Shown: piece by piece, positions 35,277 through 44,396 of the stretch
Layout of the letters: the number at the start of each line of letters is the position of its first letter
How positions within the stretch are numbered: the first letter of the stretch is position 1
Assembly (NCBI GenBank): GCA_016870115.1
Contig: VGCH01000004.1
Span: 140,136 to 204,135, forward strand
Reading direction: 5' to 3'
Length of the DNA: 64,000 nucleotides
From: Alphaproteobacteria bacterium
Lineage (GTDB): Bacteria; Pseudomonadota; Alphaproteobacteria; Reyranellales; Reyranellaceae
Program-made: the position numbers and the translations under genes
The notes under the pieces: model-generated
What the model was told of the DNA's origin: nothing
The model's database searches: none
The model's input: only the letters and a program-made list of their open reading frames with translations

Positions 35277-36407
35277 CTATCCCCGCCAATAGGCGTGCTT
35301 CACTAACGGCATCGTCACGACTGCGGCCGGTACCGGCTTGTCGCGCACCATCAACTCGACCTTCGTGCCGGCGGCAGCATGGCTGCCCGCGACGTAACCC
35401 ATGGCGACCGCGCGACCGAGCGTCGGCGAAAAGCCACCCGACGTGACGGTTCCAACCGCCACGCCGCCGGCCATGATCGCCGCGCCCTCGCGCGCGATCG
35501 CGCGCCCCTCGGGCAGAATGCCGACACGACGACGCGGTGCGCCGTCCGTGATCTGGGCGCCGATCACGTCGGCACCGGGATAGCCGCCCGCGCGCGCGCC
35601 GCCGGGGCGCCGGTCCTTGCCAATGCTCCAGAGGAGACCCGCCTCGACCGGTGTCGTGGCGGTATCGAAATCGTGACCGTAGAGGCAGAGGCCGGCCTCG
35701 AGCCGGAGCGAGTCGCGGGCGCCCAGCCCGATCGGCTTCACTTCCGGTTGAGCCAGGAGCTTGCGCGCGACCGTTTCGGTCGCCTCGGCGGGAGTAGAAA
35801 TCTCGAACCCGTCGCCGCCGGTATAGCCGGAGCGCGTGACGTAGCAGCGCGCGCCCTCGATGAGCGCGAAGGCGCCGGTCATGAACTTGAGCGCCGCCAG
35901 TGCGGGCGCGAGGCGGCTGAGCGCGGCCGCCGCCTGCGGGCCCTGGAGTGCCAGCAGCCCGCGCGTGAACATCGGCTCGATCTCGCAGTCCGCCGCGAGA
36001 TGCGCCTGCAAATGGGCAAGATCGGCGTCCTTGCAGGCGGCATTCAGCACCACCAGCAGATGGTCACCCGTGCTGGTGACCATCAGATCATCCAGGATGC
36101 CGCCCTGGGCGTTGGTGAGCTGGGTGTAGCGCTGCTGGCCCGGGGCCAGGCCCGCGATATCGCCCGGTACGATGCGCTCCAGCGCGGCGCTCGCCGAGCG
36201 GCCAGGCTTTCCGGTCAGTCGCACTTGGCCCATATGCGAGACGTCGAAGAGGCCGCAGGCGATGCGGGTGTGGGTATGCTCCGCGATGATGCCGGCGGGG
36301 TACTGCACCGGCATTTCGTAGCCCGCGAAGGGCACGATGCGCGCGCCGAGTTCGCGGTGAAGTTCGAAGAGAGGGGTGCGTTTCAGCGGGCCCGGAGTTT
36401 CCGTCAC
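35277..36407 (-). CDS. gcvT: Aminomethyltransferase (glycine cleavage T protein)
   Basis: A 376-residue tetrahydrofolate-dependent enzyme that releases ammonia from aminomethyl-GcvH and forms 5,10-methylene-THF. Landmarks: [39 protein letters not shown] (folate-site Asp), [30 protein letters not shown] segment (here [14 protein letters not shown]) and [19 protein letters not shown]. The GTG start at 36407 has GGGAGA 6 bases upstream. First gene of the operon, directly under the tandem glycine riboswitch. Confidence 0.95.
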   Translation of the reverse strand: MTETPGPLKRTPLFELHRELGARIVPFAGYEMPVQYPAGIIAEHTHTRIACGLFDVSHMGQVRLTGKPGRSASAALERIVPGDIAGLAPGQQRYTQLTNAQGGILDDLMVTSTGDHLLVVLNAACKDADLAHLQAHLAADCEIEPMFTRGLLALQGPQAAAALSRLAPALAALKFMTGAFALIEGARCYVTRSGYTGGDGFEISTPAEATETVARKLLAQPEVKPIGLGARDSLRLEAGLCLYGHDFDTATTPVEAGLLWSIGKDRRPGGARAGGYPGADVIGAQITDGAPRRRVGILPEGRAIAREGAAIMAGGVAVGTVTSGGFSPTLGRAVAMGYVAGSHAAAGTKVELMVRDKPVPAAVVTMPLVKHAYWRG

Positions 36408-36460
36408 GCAAGGTCTCCCAAGAGTCGCGTTCGCCGACGCAACAATCGCGCCGATCGCGA

Positions 36461-36660
36461 CCCCCTCTGTCCGGAGACCTGAAAGATTCGCCGAGCCCGC
36501 AGGTCCGGCTTACTTCGTCGGTGGGCGATCGAGCCGCAGCCCGATGCCACTTTCCAGAGACCCAATTCCCCCGCGGTCCGTTTGCCTGAGAGTTTCCGGG
36601 GCCGGTTGCTCCTTCGGCGGCACGCCAGCCCGGGGCCGCGCGCTCTCTCCCACGGGGGCT
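36461..36660 (-). promoter_or_regulatory. Tandem glycine riboswitch upstream of gcvT
   Basis: Two glycine aptamers lie in the 5' leader. Aptamer 1 (about 36660-36571) has GGGAGAGAG, the core CCGAAGGAGCAA (36617-36606) and the closing CUCUCAGGCAAACGGACCG. Aptamer 2 (about 36560-36461) has CUGGAAAGUGG, CGACGAAGUAAGCC and CUUUCAGGUCUCCGGACAGAGG. The expression platform is the ~50 bases between 36460 and the start codon. Known riboswitches of this class turn on gcv genes when glycine is abundant. Confidence 0.92.
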
Positions 36661-36674
36661 TTGTGGGCGGGCGG

Positions 36675-36704
36675 ACCATAGCGGTGCCCCCGCGCCAGCG
36701 GCAA
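36675..36704 (-). promoter_or_regulatory. Possible promoter of the gcv operon
   Basis: On the minus strand TTGCCG (36704-36699), 18-base spacer, TATGGT (36680-36675), placed just upstream of the first glycine aptamer. The rest of the stretch 36705-36924 up to the divergent phnD-like gene shows no clear gene. Confidence 0.4.
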
Positions 36705-36924
36705 CGCTAAAGCGACGAAACGGCACGAATCCCGGGGAAAACAGGTGCTTTCGAGCCACGGTGCCGCAATATCCGCAGGCGTCGTGCAGAACTTACACTC
36801 GTTACAAGTCCGCGCGCGCCGGACCGTCGCCCAGGGTGGTAAATTTGCACTGCCCGGCCTCCGTATTTCGGCCGAGCGCGTCCCTATTCCCCGCGTTTGC
36901 CGCCCTCCTGCCCCAGAGGCCCTC

Positions 36925-37773
36925 ATGTCGACCCTTCCCCGCCGCGCGGTTCTCGCCGCGGCCGTTCTGGCGCCATCGTTTGCCCTCTCCGCGCGGGCCG
37001 AACCGGCGCGTGAACTCACGCTCGGCATCGTGCCCAACATGAGCGCACGCGCGATCCTCGTGAACTATCAGCCGTTCCGCGAGTACCTGGCCGCGTACCT
37101 TGCCCAGCCGGTTGCGATCGCTACGGCGCCAAACTTCGTCGATCACCATCGACGCACCATGGACGACGGCTACGACATCGTTGTCACGGCGGCCAATCTC
37201 GGCCGGGTGGCCCAGCTCGATGGCGGCCACCGCCTGGTTGCGGTCTATGAACCCGGTATCCCCGGTCTGTTCGTGGCGTCGAAGGACCGCCCCGTCGCGA
37301 CGCTCGATGCGCTGCGCGGTCGCGCGGTCGCGATGGCCAATCCGCAATCGCTCGTGGCGATGCGAGCGGTCCAGTGGCTGGAGGCGCGCGGCCTGCGTCG
37401 CGACGTCGACTACCGAGTCGTGCATACCCGCAACGAGGAGAGCCTGGCACAGTTGCTGGCGACCGGCGACGCGCCGCTCGCGGTCATGAGCGCCGGCGAA
37501 CTGCGTGCCCTGAGCGAGGACGTGCGGGCGGGCCTCCATGTCCACGAGGAGTTCGTGCGCGTGCCCGGTTTCTTCGTGCTGGTGTCACCCTGCGTCGACG
37601 ACAAGGTCGCCGGGCGGATCGCGCGCGCGGTACTCGAATTCCCGGCCACCGAGGCAGGCAAGCGCTTCGCCGAGTTGACGGGCGTCCGTGCGATCCGTGA
37701 ACCGCGCGCGTCCGACTTCGCCGAAGTGGATCCGGTCATCGACGGCACGCGCCTCGCGCTCGCGCCGCGCTAA
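36925..37773 (+). CDS. PhnD-like phosphate/phosphonate-type periplasmic binding protein
   Basis: A 282-residue exported binding protein of the PhnD superfamily. The N-terminus has RR followed by a hydrophobic stretch ([23 protein letters not shown]), a Tat- or Sec-type signal. [33 protein letters not shown] and [16 protein letters not shown] match the family fold, in which ligand sits between two lobes. No ABC permease or ATPase is adjacent. It is followed 20 bases later by a hybrid histidine kinase, an arrangement in which the binding protein probably serves as the sensor's ligand receptor rather than for uptake. Ligand unknown. ATG 36925 chosen for the signal peptide. Confidence 0.85.
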   Translation: MSTLPRRAVLAAAVLAPSFALSARAEPARELTLGIVPNMSARAILVNYQPFREYLAAYLAQPVAIATAPNFVDHHRRTMDDGYDIVVTAANLGRVAQLDGGHRLVAVYEPGIPGLFVASKDRPVATLDALRGRAVAMANPQSLVAMRAVQWLEARGLRRDVDYRVVHTRNEESLAQLLATGDAPLAVMSAGELRALSEDVRAGLHVHEEFVRVPGFFVLVSPCVDDKVAGRIARAVLEFPATEAGKRFAELTGVRAIREPRASDFAEVDPVIDGTRLALAPR

Positions 37774-37793
37774 ACGAGGGAAAGGCCAGCTCC

Positions 37794-39731
37794 GTGTCGC
37801 TCACCAGCGCCATCGTCGCCGGCCCCCCGCTGCGCAAGCGGCTGCGGCTTCCGCCGTGGTCGTTCCGCAACAAGCTGCTGGCCGTGAGCTTGCTCGCGAC
37901 CTTCGCGGCGCTCACGGCGATGAGCGCGTCGCTCACCTTTCTCGTGCAGAGCAAGCTGCAGGCCCAGCTCCTGGAGCGCGCGGCGACCGAGCGTCCTCTG
38001 CTGGTGGCGACCATGTCGCACCTGCTGGCGGAGCGCGACTACGCCACCCTGCAGCAAGTGTTTCGCGAGAGCACGGACTGGCGCGGCCTCGCGCACCTCG
38101 TCGCGATCGACGCCCAGGGCCGCCTGATCGCGGCCGAGGGCTGGGATGTGGCGCGCGCCGGGGTGCCGACCAAACGTCCCGGTCCGGTCGCCGGACCCGA
38201 CGGCGTGCGACGCCTGCTGTTCGAGGCGCCGATCGTGGTGGGTGGCCAGCTGCTGGGAACGCTCTACTACGGGGTCTCGTGCGAGACGCTGCACCGCGCC
38301 GAGGACGATACCACCCGCTTCACCCTGATCGTCGCGTGTCTCTGCTTCGCCGCCGTCATGCTGGCGATCGGTGCGATGCACGATCGCACCGTGGGACCAT
38401 TCGAGCAGCTGCGGGAGGCGACCGAGGCGCTGAGTCAGGGCCGCGAGGCCGTCGCCCTGCCGCTGCGCCGCACCGACGAGATCGGCGCGCTCGCCCGCTC
38501 CTTCAAGCGCGTGTCGCGCGAAGTCCGCCGACGCATCGCCGCCCTCACTGAATCCGAGCAAGCCCAGCGGCGCCTGCTTGAAGATGCCCGCGAACGCCAG
38601 CGCGAACTGGCCGAGGCAAAGGTCGCGGCCGAAACGGCGGCCGACGCCAAGTCGCGCTTTCTTGCGATGATGAGCCACGAGATCCGCACCCCGATGAACG
38701 CGGTCATCGGATTGGGAAGCCTGCTGCGCGATACCCGCCTCGACGCCACCCAGCGCCACTATGTGCGCACCATCGCGGACTCCGCCGAACACTTGCTCGG
38801 CATCATCAACAACATCCTCGACTTCTCACGGCTGGAAGCGGTCGGCGACCGCGTCGCCCGGCGTGTGTTCGAGCCGCGCGCGGTGGCCGGATCGCTGATC
38901 GAGCTGGCGCGCGCCCTGCCCGGCGGTGACGTGCCGAGCCGGCTGTGCGGCGATGAACAGAAGCTGCGCCAGATCCTGCTCAACTATCTCGCCAACGCGG
39001 TGAAGTTCACGCCGATGGGGGAGGTCGCGCTCGCGGTCTCGGCCACGGGCGGCACCTCAGAGCGGCCCCTGCTGCGATTCGCGGTGACCGATCAGGGACC
39101 GGGCATTCCCGACCGCGAACGCGCCCGTCTATTCGCGCCTTTCGAGAAACTCGCGCCCAGCGTCGGCGCGGATCGCGGCGGAACCGGGCTGGGACTCGCG
39201 ATCTGCGCGCGTCTCGCCGATGTGATGGGCGGCCGGGTCGGCGTCGATAGCGCGCCCGGCCACGGCTCGACCTTCTGGGTCGAGGTGCCGCTGGACGTCG
39301 CGCCGGCCGAGGTAGCGCCCAGCGCCGCGGACGCGCCCGTGGTCACGTGCAAGGTAGGCCGCAAGCGCATCCTGGTGGCCGAAGACACGCCCTCCAGCCG
39401 GCTGGTGATCCGCGCCATGCTAGGCAAGCTGGGACACGAGGTCGAACTGGCCGCAGACGGTGCCGAGGCCGTCGCGAAGGGCCGGGCCGGCGGGTTCGAC
39501 CTGATCCTGATGGATGTCCAGATGCCGGTGATGGAGGGCTACGAGGCGGCGGCGCGGCTGCGTGCGATGGGCGGCGCCCTGGCCACGGTGCCGATCGTGG
39601 CGCTGACGGCCTTCGCGGACGACGCGGATCGGCGCCGCGCACTGAAGTCGGGGATGACCGACCACCTCGCCAAGCCGGCGCGGGAGGAGGACCTGCGCGC
39701 CACGATCGAGCGTCATTGCGGGCACGCCTGA
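37794..39731 (+). CDS. Hybrid sensor histidine kinase/response regulator
   Basis: A 645-residue membrane sensor. Order: transmembrane helix 1 (about 24-48, [20 protein letters not shown]), periplasmic domain of about 125 residues, transmembrane helix 2 (about 178-199), HAMP (residues about 200-250), short coiled coil, HisKA with phospho-acceptor His295 in [15 protein letters not shown], HATPase with the N box [11 protein letters not shown]1 DQGPGIPD and G2 [10 protein letters not shown], then a receiver domain with phospho-acceptor Asp574 in [17 protein letters not shown]. No separate Hpt or DNA-binding regulator is nearby, so the output is unknown. GTG start at 37794 with GAGGG upstream. Probably works with the PhnD-like protein. 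Confidence 0.93.
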   Translation: MSLTSAIVAGPPLRKRLRLPPWSFRNKLLAVSLLATFAALTAMSASLTFLVQSKLQAQLLERAATERPLLVATMSHLLAERDYATLQQVFRESTDWRGLAHLVAIDAQGRLIAAEGWDVARAGVPTKRPGPVAGPDGVRRLLFEAPIVVGGQLLGTLYYGVSCETLHRAEDDTTRFTLIVACLCFAAVMLAIGAMHDRTVGPFEQLREATEALSQGREAVALPLRRTDEIGALARSFKRVSREVRRRIAALTESEQAQRRLLEDARERQRELAEAKVAAETAADAKSRFLAMMSHEIRTPMNAVIGLGSLLRDTRLDATQRHYVRTIADSAEHLLGIINNILDFSRLEAVGDRVARRVFEPRAVAGSLIELARALPGGDVPSRLCGDEQKLRQILLNYLANAVKFTPMGEVALAVSATGGTSERPLLRFAVTDQGPGIPDRERARLFAPFEKLAPSVGADRGGTGLGLAICARLADVMGGRVGVDSAPGHGSTFWVEVPLDVAPAEVAPSAADAPVVTCKVGRKRILVAEDTPSSRLVIRAMLGKLGHEVELAADGAEAVAKGRAGGFDLILMDVQMPVMEGYEAAARLRAMGGALATVPIVALTAFADDADRRRALKSGMTDHLAKPAREEDLRATIERHCGHA

Positions 39732-39744
39732 TCGGCGCGGCGGC

Positions 39745-40278
39745 TCAACGGTTGGCGGCAGCCCGCCGGTTGTATTGCAGCTCCTGCGGCGTCGGACGCA
39801 GACCGACCACCACCCGGTAGCCCGCCAGATCCTGCGGCTGGCTGAAGGGCAGCTTGAGCGCGATCTCCTCCTGCGAGGAGCCGCGCGGGTTGGCGGCGCT
39901 GAGCTTGTACTCGGCGGTGAAATCCTGTCCCTGGACCACCCGCCCGCTACCATCCAGCAGCCGCACGAAGAACGGCACCGCGGTGACGGGTTCGGCGAGG
40001 GCCGGTCCCGCGATCGCGGTGATGCGCAGCTTCAGCTCGACCTCGAGCTGGTTGCGCGAGATCTCGCAGCTCGAGCTGGCGGGGCTCATCGCGGCCTCGA
40101 ACACGACCTCGCGCGGATCGACCGAGGCGCCGCGAAAGCGGACGAGACGCTGCGCGTCCTGCAGCGTGAGCGGCGTCGGACACCAGGCGCCGGCCGCCAC
40201 ATCGCGGTCGGATCGACCGCCGCAGCCGGCCAGCAGCAGCGCCGCACCCAGACCGAGGAGGATTCGCCCCGGACTCAT
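39745..40278 (-). CDS. Predicted outer-membrane or inner-membrane lipoprotein, unknown function
   Basis: A 177-residue lipoprotein. The N-terminus [21 protein letters not shown] has a lipobox LLAGC with the acylated Cys19. The mature part has two more cysteines (AGAWCPTPL and SSSCEISRN) that may form a disulfide, and a beta-rich pattern. I do not recognise a named family. Its start overlaps the stop of the CDGSH gene by 4 bases. Confidence 0.75.
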   Translation of the reverse strand: MSPGRILLGLGAALLLAGCGGRSDRDVAAGAWCPTPLTLQDAQRLVRFRGASVDPREVVFEAAMSPASSSCEISRNQLEVELKLRITAIAGPALAEPVTAVPFFVRLLDGSGRVVQGQDFTAEYKLSAANPRGSSQEEIALKLPFSQPQDLAGYRVVVGLRPTPQELQYNRRAAANR

Positions 40279-40517
40279 GCCAACGACTTATGGGTGCCGT
40301 CGCACAGCGGCGACTTGCCGGTCTTCTTGCAGGCGCAGAGCCAGTGATCGCCGGATTTCTCGGCCGTGTACTTCATCGGCACCATGCCCGACCCTTTGTG
40401 GGTCCCGTCGCAGAAGGGCTGGTTCTTGCTCAGCCCGCAGGAACACCACCAGTAATCCTTGCCCGCCTCCAGGTTCACCTTCACGGGCGCCTTGGACGCC
40501 ACTACTGGTCCGGTCAT
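40275..40517 (-). CDS. Double CDGSH iron-sulfur domain protein
   Basis: An 80-residue protein with two CDGSH-type motifs: [20 protein letters not shown] and [20 protein letters not shown]. Each supplies three Cys and one His to a 2Fe-2S cluster. Two motifs in one chain mean the fold can form as a monomer, unlike the mitoNEET dimer. Role is electron or cluster transfer. It is divergent from ispH (117 bases between starts), itself a 4Fe-4S enzyme. Confidence 0.92.
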   Translation of the reverse strand: MTGPVVASKAPVKVNLEAGKDYWWCSCGLSKNQPFCDGTHKGSGMVPMKYTAEKSGDHWLCACKKTGKSPLCDGTHKSLA

Positions 40518-40634
40518 GCTGCTTCCTTCATTGGGGGCGCTTTGTTACGGTGCCGCGCCGTTGCGTTACAGGCCCTGAGTCTAGGGAATGGTCCGCATCG
40601 CCGCAAGCCGACGCCGCCCGCAGACCGCACCGAG

Positions 40635-41585
40635 ATGACCCAGGCCAAACGACCGCTGACGATCCTGCTGGCGAGCCCGCGCGGCTTCTGTGCCGGCGTC
40701 GATCGTGCCATCCAGATCGTCGAGCGCGCGCTTGAGCGCTACGGCCGGCCGGTCTTCGTGCGCCACGAAATCGTGCACAACAGATTCGTGGTCGAGAGTC
40801 TCGAGGCCAAGGGCGCGGTCTTTATCGACGAGCTCGACCAGGTGCCGGACGACCGTCCGGTGGTCTTCTCTGCCCACGGCGTGCCCAAGGCGGTGCCGGC
40901 CGAGGCACGGCGCCGCAACCTCCTCTTCGTCGATGCGACCTGCCCGCTGGTCTCGAAGGTCCATCGCGAAGCCGAGCGCCACCATGAGGCTGGCCGGACG
41001 CTGGTGCTGATCGGCCATGGCAGCCACCCCGAGGTCATCGGCACGATGGGCCAGTTGCCCGACGGCGCGGTCGTGCTGGTGGGGGACACTGCGCAGGCCG
41101 AGCGGCTGGAGATCGCCGACCCGACGCAGCTCGCTTACGCCACGCAGACCACGCTGTCGGTCGACGACACCGCCAACATCGTCGCGGTGCTGAAGCGCCG
41201 CTTCCCGGCCATCCAGGGCCCGAAGATGGAGGACATCTGCTACGCCACCACCAACCGCCAGGCCGCCGTGAAGGCGATCGCGGCGCGTTGCGAGGCGCTG
41301 GTAGTGATCGGCGCACCCAACTCCTCCAACTCCATGCGCCTGGTCGAGGTGGCGGCGACCTATGGCTGTCCGCGCGCGCGGCTTGTTCAGCGCGCCGCCG
41401 ACATGGACTGGGCGTGGCTGGGCGACGCGGCCCGACTCGGCGTCACCGCCGGCGCCTCGGCGCCCGAGGTTCTGGTCGACGAGCTGATCGCGGCGGCCCG
41501 CGCGCGCTTCGATGTCACGGTGGAGGAAGTCCCGACCACCGAGGAGAATGTCGTCTTCAAGCTGCCGCGCGCGTTGGTGGCCTGA
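40635..41585 (+). CDS. ispH: 4-hydroxy-3-methylbut-2-enyl diphosphate reductase
   Basis: The last enzyme of the MEP isoprenoid pathway: reduces HMBPP to isopentenyl and dimethylallyl diphosphate using a 4Fe-4S cluster. 316 residues. The three cluster cysteines are in [24 protein letters not shown] and [12 protein letters not shown]; the substrate-binding residues HEIVHN and [12 protein letters not shown] are present. ATG 40635 with GAG upstream. Its stop overlaps the start of thrB (TGATG). Confidence 0.96.
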   Translation: MTQAKRPLTILLASPRGFCAGVDRAIQIVERALERYGRPVFVRHEIVHNRFVVESLEAKGAVFIDELDQVPDDRPVVFSAHGVPKAVPAEARRRNLLFVDATCPLVSKVHREAERHHEAGRTLVLIGHGSHPEVIGTMGQLPDGAVVLVGDTAQAERLEIADPTQLAYATQTTLSVDDTANIVAVLKRRFPAIQGPKMEDICYATTNRQAAVKAIAARCEALVVIGAPNSSNSMRLVEVAATYGCPRARLVQRAADMDWAWLGDAARLGVTAGASAPEVLVDELIAAARARFDVTVEEVPTTEENVVFKLPRALVA

Positions 41586-42544
41586 TGGCGGTCTACACCG
41601 AGGTCGGCGAGGCCGAGCTGGCGGCGTTCCTCGCCGAATACGACATCGGCGCGCCGGAAGCGCTGAAGGGCGTGGCCGAGGGCGTCGAGAACTCGAACTA
41701 CCTGCTGACCACGACCCGTGGCCAATATTTCCTGACGCTCTACGAAAAGCGCGTCGATCCGGCCGACTTGCCCTTCTTTCTCGGCCTGCTCGACCATCTC
41801 GCCGCGCGCGGCATCGTGTGCCCGCGCCCGATCCACGGTCGCGACGGCAGCGCGCTGCGCCAACTCGCGGGTCGCCCCGCCTCCATCACGACCTTCTTGC
41901 ACGGCCTCTCGCCACGCCGGCCCGAGACGCGGCATTGCGCGGCCATCGGCACGGCGCTCGCACGGCTGCACGAGGCGGGCGGGGACTTCGCACCGCACCG
42001 CGCCAACGCGCTGTCGGTCGCGGGTTGGCGGCCGCTCTTCGAACAATCCCGCGCCGACGCCGACGGAGTCGCGCCCGGGCTCGCGGCGGAGCTGGCGGGC
42101 GAACTCGCGCTGCTGGAGCGCGACTGGCCGCGCGGACTGCCGTCCGGTGTCATCCATGCCGATCTCTTCCCGGACAATGTGCTGTTCCGGGGACCCGAGC
42201 TCTCCGGCCTGATCGACTTCTATTTCGCCTGCAACGATTCGCTCGCCTACGATCTCGCGGTCTGCCTTAACGCCTGGTGCTTCGAGCCTGACAGATCCTG
42301 CAATGTTACCAAGGCGCGCGCGCTGATCACGGCCTACGACCAGGTGCGTCCGCTCTCGCGCGGAGAGCGTGAAGCGCTGCCGCTGCTGGCGCGGGGCGCG
42401 GCGCTGCGCTTTCTGCTGACGCGGCTTTACGACTGGATCAACACACCGGCCACCGCGCTGGTGAAGCGCAAGGATCCGCTGGAGTACCTCGCGAAGTTGC
42501 GCTTCCACCGCAACGTCGTGTCGCTCGGCGACTACGGCCTGTGA
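41585..42544 (+). CDS. thrB: Homoserine kinase (type II, aminoglycoside-phosphotransferase fold)
   Basis: A 319-residue kinase that phosphorylates homoserine in threonine synthesis. It belongs to the APH-fold type found in alphaproteobacteria, unrelated to the GHMP-type ThrB of E. coli. [22 protein letters not shown] and [11 protein letters not shown] form the ATP site, the catalytic [11 protein letters not shown] and the Mg-binding [10 protein letters not shown] follow. Coupled to both ispH and rnhA by overlapping stop/start codons. Confidence 0.94.
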   Translation: MAVYTEVGEAELAAFLAEYDIGAPEALKGVAEGVENSNYLLTTTRGQYFLTLYEKRVDPADLPFFLGLLDHLAARGIVCPRPIHGRDGSALRQLAGRPASITTFLHGLSPRRPETRHCAAIGTALARLHEAGGDFAPHRANALSVAGWRPLFEQSRADADGVAPGLAAELAGELALLERDWPRGLPSGVIHADLFPDNVLFRGPELSGLIDFYFACNDSLAYDLAVCLNAWCFEPDRSCNVTKARALITAYDQVRPLSRGEREALPLLARGAALRFLLTRLYDWINTPATALVKRKDPLEYLAKLRFHRNVVSLGDYGL

Positions 42545-42984
42545 GCGCGCTCCCCAGTGTCGAGGCCTTCACGGACGGCGCCTGCCGGGGCAACCCGGGG
42601 CCGGGCGGCTGGGCGGCCCTCTTGCGCATCGGCGAGCGCGAGCGCGAGCTCTCGGGCGGCGATCCCGCAACCACCAACAATCGCATGGAGCTGATGGCCG
42701 CGATCGCCGCTCTCGAGGCGCTGAAGCGGCCCTGCGCCGTGCGGCTGGTCACCGACAGCACCTATGTGCGCGACGGCATCACCCGCTGGGTCATCGGCTG
42801 GAAGCGCAACGGCTGGCGCACCGCCGATCGCAAGCCGGTAAAGAATGTCGACCTGTGGCAGCGCCTCGACGCGGCCCGCGCGGGCCATACGATCGACTGG
42901 CAATGGGTGAAGGGCCATAGCGGCCACCCCGAAAACGAGCGCGTGGATGCGCTCGCGCGGGCGGAGATCGAACGCCTGCCGTGA
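42541..42984 (+). CDS. rnhA: Ribonuclease HI
   Basis: A 147-residue nuclease that cuts RNA in RNA-DNA hybrids. The catalytic carboxylates are Asp12 ([15 protein letters not shown]), Glu50 (NNRMELMA), Asp72 (VTDSTYV) and Asp136 (NERVDALA). The handle region [16 protein letters not shown] is present. GTG start overlaps the stop of thrB (GTGA). Normal length. Confidence 0.96.
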   Translation: MSALPSVEAFTDGACRGNPGPGGWAALLRIGERERELSGGDPATTNNRMELMAAIAALEALKRPCAVRLVTDSTYVRDGITRWVIGWKRNGWRTADRKPVKNVDLWQRLDAARAGHTIDWQWVKGHSGHPENERVDALARAEIERLP

Positions 42985-43001
42985 GCCGCCCCAACGAAAG
43001 A

Positions 43002-43023
43002 GGGCGGGACTTGCGTCCCGCCC
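43002..43023 (-). terminator. Terminator after the peroxiredoxin gene
   Basis: Perfect 9-bp stem GGGCGGGAC / GTCCCGCCC with loop TTGC (sense of the plus strand). On the minus strand it is followed by TCTTTCGTT. It lies 26 bases after the stop of the peroxiredoxin gene and 18 bases after rnhA, which converges. Confidence 0.7.
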
Positions 43024-43048
43024 CCTACGCCGTCCGGCATTGGCCGGA

Positions 43049-43531
43049 TCAGAGACTCTTGAGGACGTGCTCGGCCGTCGACACCTCGAAGGCGCCCGGC
43101 TTCTCGACATGGAGCTGGGTGATCACCCCGTTCTCGACGACCATGGCGTAGCGCTGGCTGCGCTTGCCCAGGCCGAACTTCGAACCGTCCATCGTGAGGC
43201 CCATGGCCTCGCTGAACTCGGCGTTGCCATCGCCCATCATCAGGATCCGGTCACCGACCTTCTGATCCCGGCCCCACGCGCCCATCACGAACGCGTCGTT
43301 CACCGAAATGCAGGCGATCGTATCGACACCCTTGGCCTTCAAAGCGTCCGCGTTGGCCAGAAACCCTGGCACATGCTTGGCGCTTCAAGTGGGGGTGAAC
43401 GCCCCCGGCAGCGCGAACGCCACCACCTTCTTGCCCGAGGCGAACAACTCTTCCGTCGTCATCGCCTTCGGACCCTCGGCCCCCAGCATCCGCAGCGTCG
43501 CGGACGGGACCTTGTCACCGACCTTAGCCAT
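43049..43531 (-). CDS. Prx5-type peroxiredoxin with an in-frame UGA at the peroxidatic position (predicted selenoprotein)
   Basis: A 160-codon gene. The product (MAKVGDKVPSATLRMLG... to ...EVSTAEHVLKSL) is a full-length Prx5/AhpE-like atypical peroxiredoxin that reduces hydroperoxides. At codon 49 (43387-43385), in the active-site motif PGAFTPT-x-SAKHVPGF where the family has the peroxidatic Cys, the codon is TGA. Similarity continues without any shift: GFLANADALKAKGVDTIACISVNDAFVMGAWG. The natural reading is selenocysteine at position 49. A SECIS-like hairpin begins 11 bases after the UGA. Cys74 (IACISVND) is the only other obvious redox residue. A SD-like GGGAG lies 10 bases before ATG 43531. 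If the organism cannot insert Sec, the product is a 48-residue fragment. The usual neighbour order ispH-thrB-rnhA-prx is conserved. Confidence 0.85.
43354..43373 (-). promoter_or_regulatory. Candidate bacterial SECIS hairpin
   Basis: Counting from the base after UGA on the mRNA, bases 12-13 (UG) pair with 30-31 (CA), U14 is bulged, GCCAG (15-19) pairs with CUGGC (25-29), and the loop is GGUUU (20-24). In the E. coli fdhF element the bulged U is also the 14th base after UGA and the loop is GGUC starting at base 19. Distance and loop therefore fit SelB recognition. Drawn by hand; not energy-minimised. Confidence 0.65.
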
Positions 43532-43671
43532 ACTCGTAAAACTCCCAGGGTCGCCGCCGACACGCGGCAGGAACGGGCGGAAACTAGGGGAGAGGTTCTG
43601 GTTTGTCCATTGCCGAGCCCCCCTTGAACCTTTCCCGGACAATCCCCACCCCCATACGCGAGGATGACCCG

Positions 43672-44271
43672 ATGACCGGCTCCCTTTCCCCCGCGGCCGG
43701 ACTTGTCGGCCGCTTCCTCGTGGCCGCGCCGTCGATGCCCGACGAGCGCTTCCGCAAGAGCGTGATCCTGTTGTGCCAGCACGACGAGGATGGCGCGCTG
43801 GGGCTGATCGTGAACAACAGCGTCGACGATCTGGCCCTCGCCCAGGTTTTCAAGCAGCTCGGCATCGAGGGCGCGCGGGCGGAGTCGGACCGGCCGGTCC
43901 TGTTCGGCGGCCCGGTCCAGACCGAACGCGGCATGGTCCTGCACAGCGAGGAGTATCGCCGCGACGGCACGCTGCCGGTCGCGGGCGGCCTCGCCCTCAC
44001 CGCCTCGCTCGAGGTGCTGCGCGACATGGCCGACGGACGCGGACCGGCGCGCGCCTGGCTGGCGCTGGGTCACGCCGGGTGGGGCTCCGGCCAGCTCGAG
44101 CGCGAACTACAGGACAACGCCTGGCTGGTGGTCGATGGCGATCCCGAGCTGGTGTTCGACGGCGATCTCGACGGCAAGTGGCAGCGCGCGCTCGACCGGC
44201 TGGGCGGCGGCGGGCCCGAGCGCCGGTCCTTCGACCCGGCGCTCTACTCCCACCAATCCGGGCGGGCCTGA
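43672..44271 (+). CDS. YqgE/AlgH family protein
   Basis: A 199-residue UPF0301 protein. LVGRFLVAAPSMPDERFRKSVILLCQHDEDGALGLIVN is the family signature, then LFGGPVQTERGMVLHS and LALGHAGWGSGQLERELQDNAWL. The biochemical role is not established; Pseudomonas AlgH is linked to alginate regulation. ATG 43672 with GAGG upstream is chosen over the earlier in-frame TTG at 43603, whose extra 23 residues lack similarity. Confidence 0.93.
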   Translation: MTGSLSPAAGLVGRFLVAAPSMPDERFRKSVILLCQHDEDGALGLIVNNSVDDLALAQVFKQLGIEGARAESDRPVLFGGPVQTERGMVLHSEEYRRDGTLPVAGGLALTASLEVLRDMADGRGPARAWLALGHAGWGSGQLERELQDNAWLVVDGDPELVFDGDLDGKWQRALDRLGGGGPERRSFDPALYSHQSGRA

Positions 44272-44277
44272 CACCTC

Positions 44278-44337
44278 CTAGAGCACGATGAGGTCAGGCG
44301 GGAGCGCATGGCGTCCCACCCGATCCCGTTCCGCTCC
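44278..44337. repeat. Degenerate palindromic repeat between algH and the oxidoreductase gene
   Basis: Begins CTAGAGCACGATGAGGTCAG, which matches the outer arm of the palindrome at 48796-48840 (read on the minus strand as CTAGAGCACGATGAGTTCAG), and contains GGGAGCGC-ATG-GCGTCCC. It is a decayed member of the same interspersed family. The remaining bases to 44396 show no gene. Confidence 0.5.
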
Positions 44338-44396
44338 AGCGTGCTTGCGGTCGCGGGCGTTCCGATCCGGCCGGTGACGGCCGGATCGAAGTGACC

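Noticed and set aside
43049..43642. Two separate short genes (107 and 85 codons) at the peroxiredoxin locus
   Set aside because: Both fit one continuous frame of a single peroxiredoxin across the TGA; the second piece has no plausible start of its own before the conserved SAKHVPGF.
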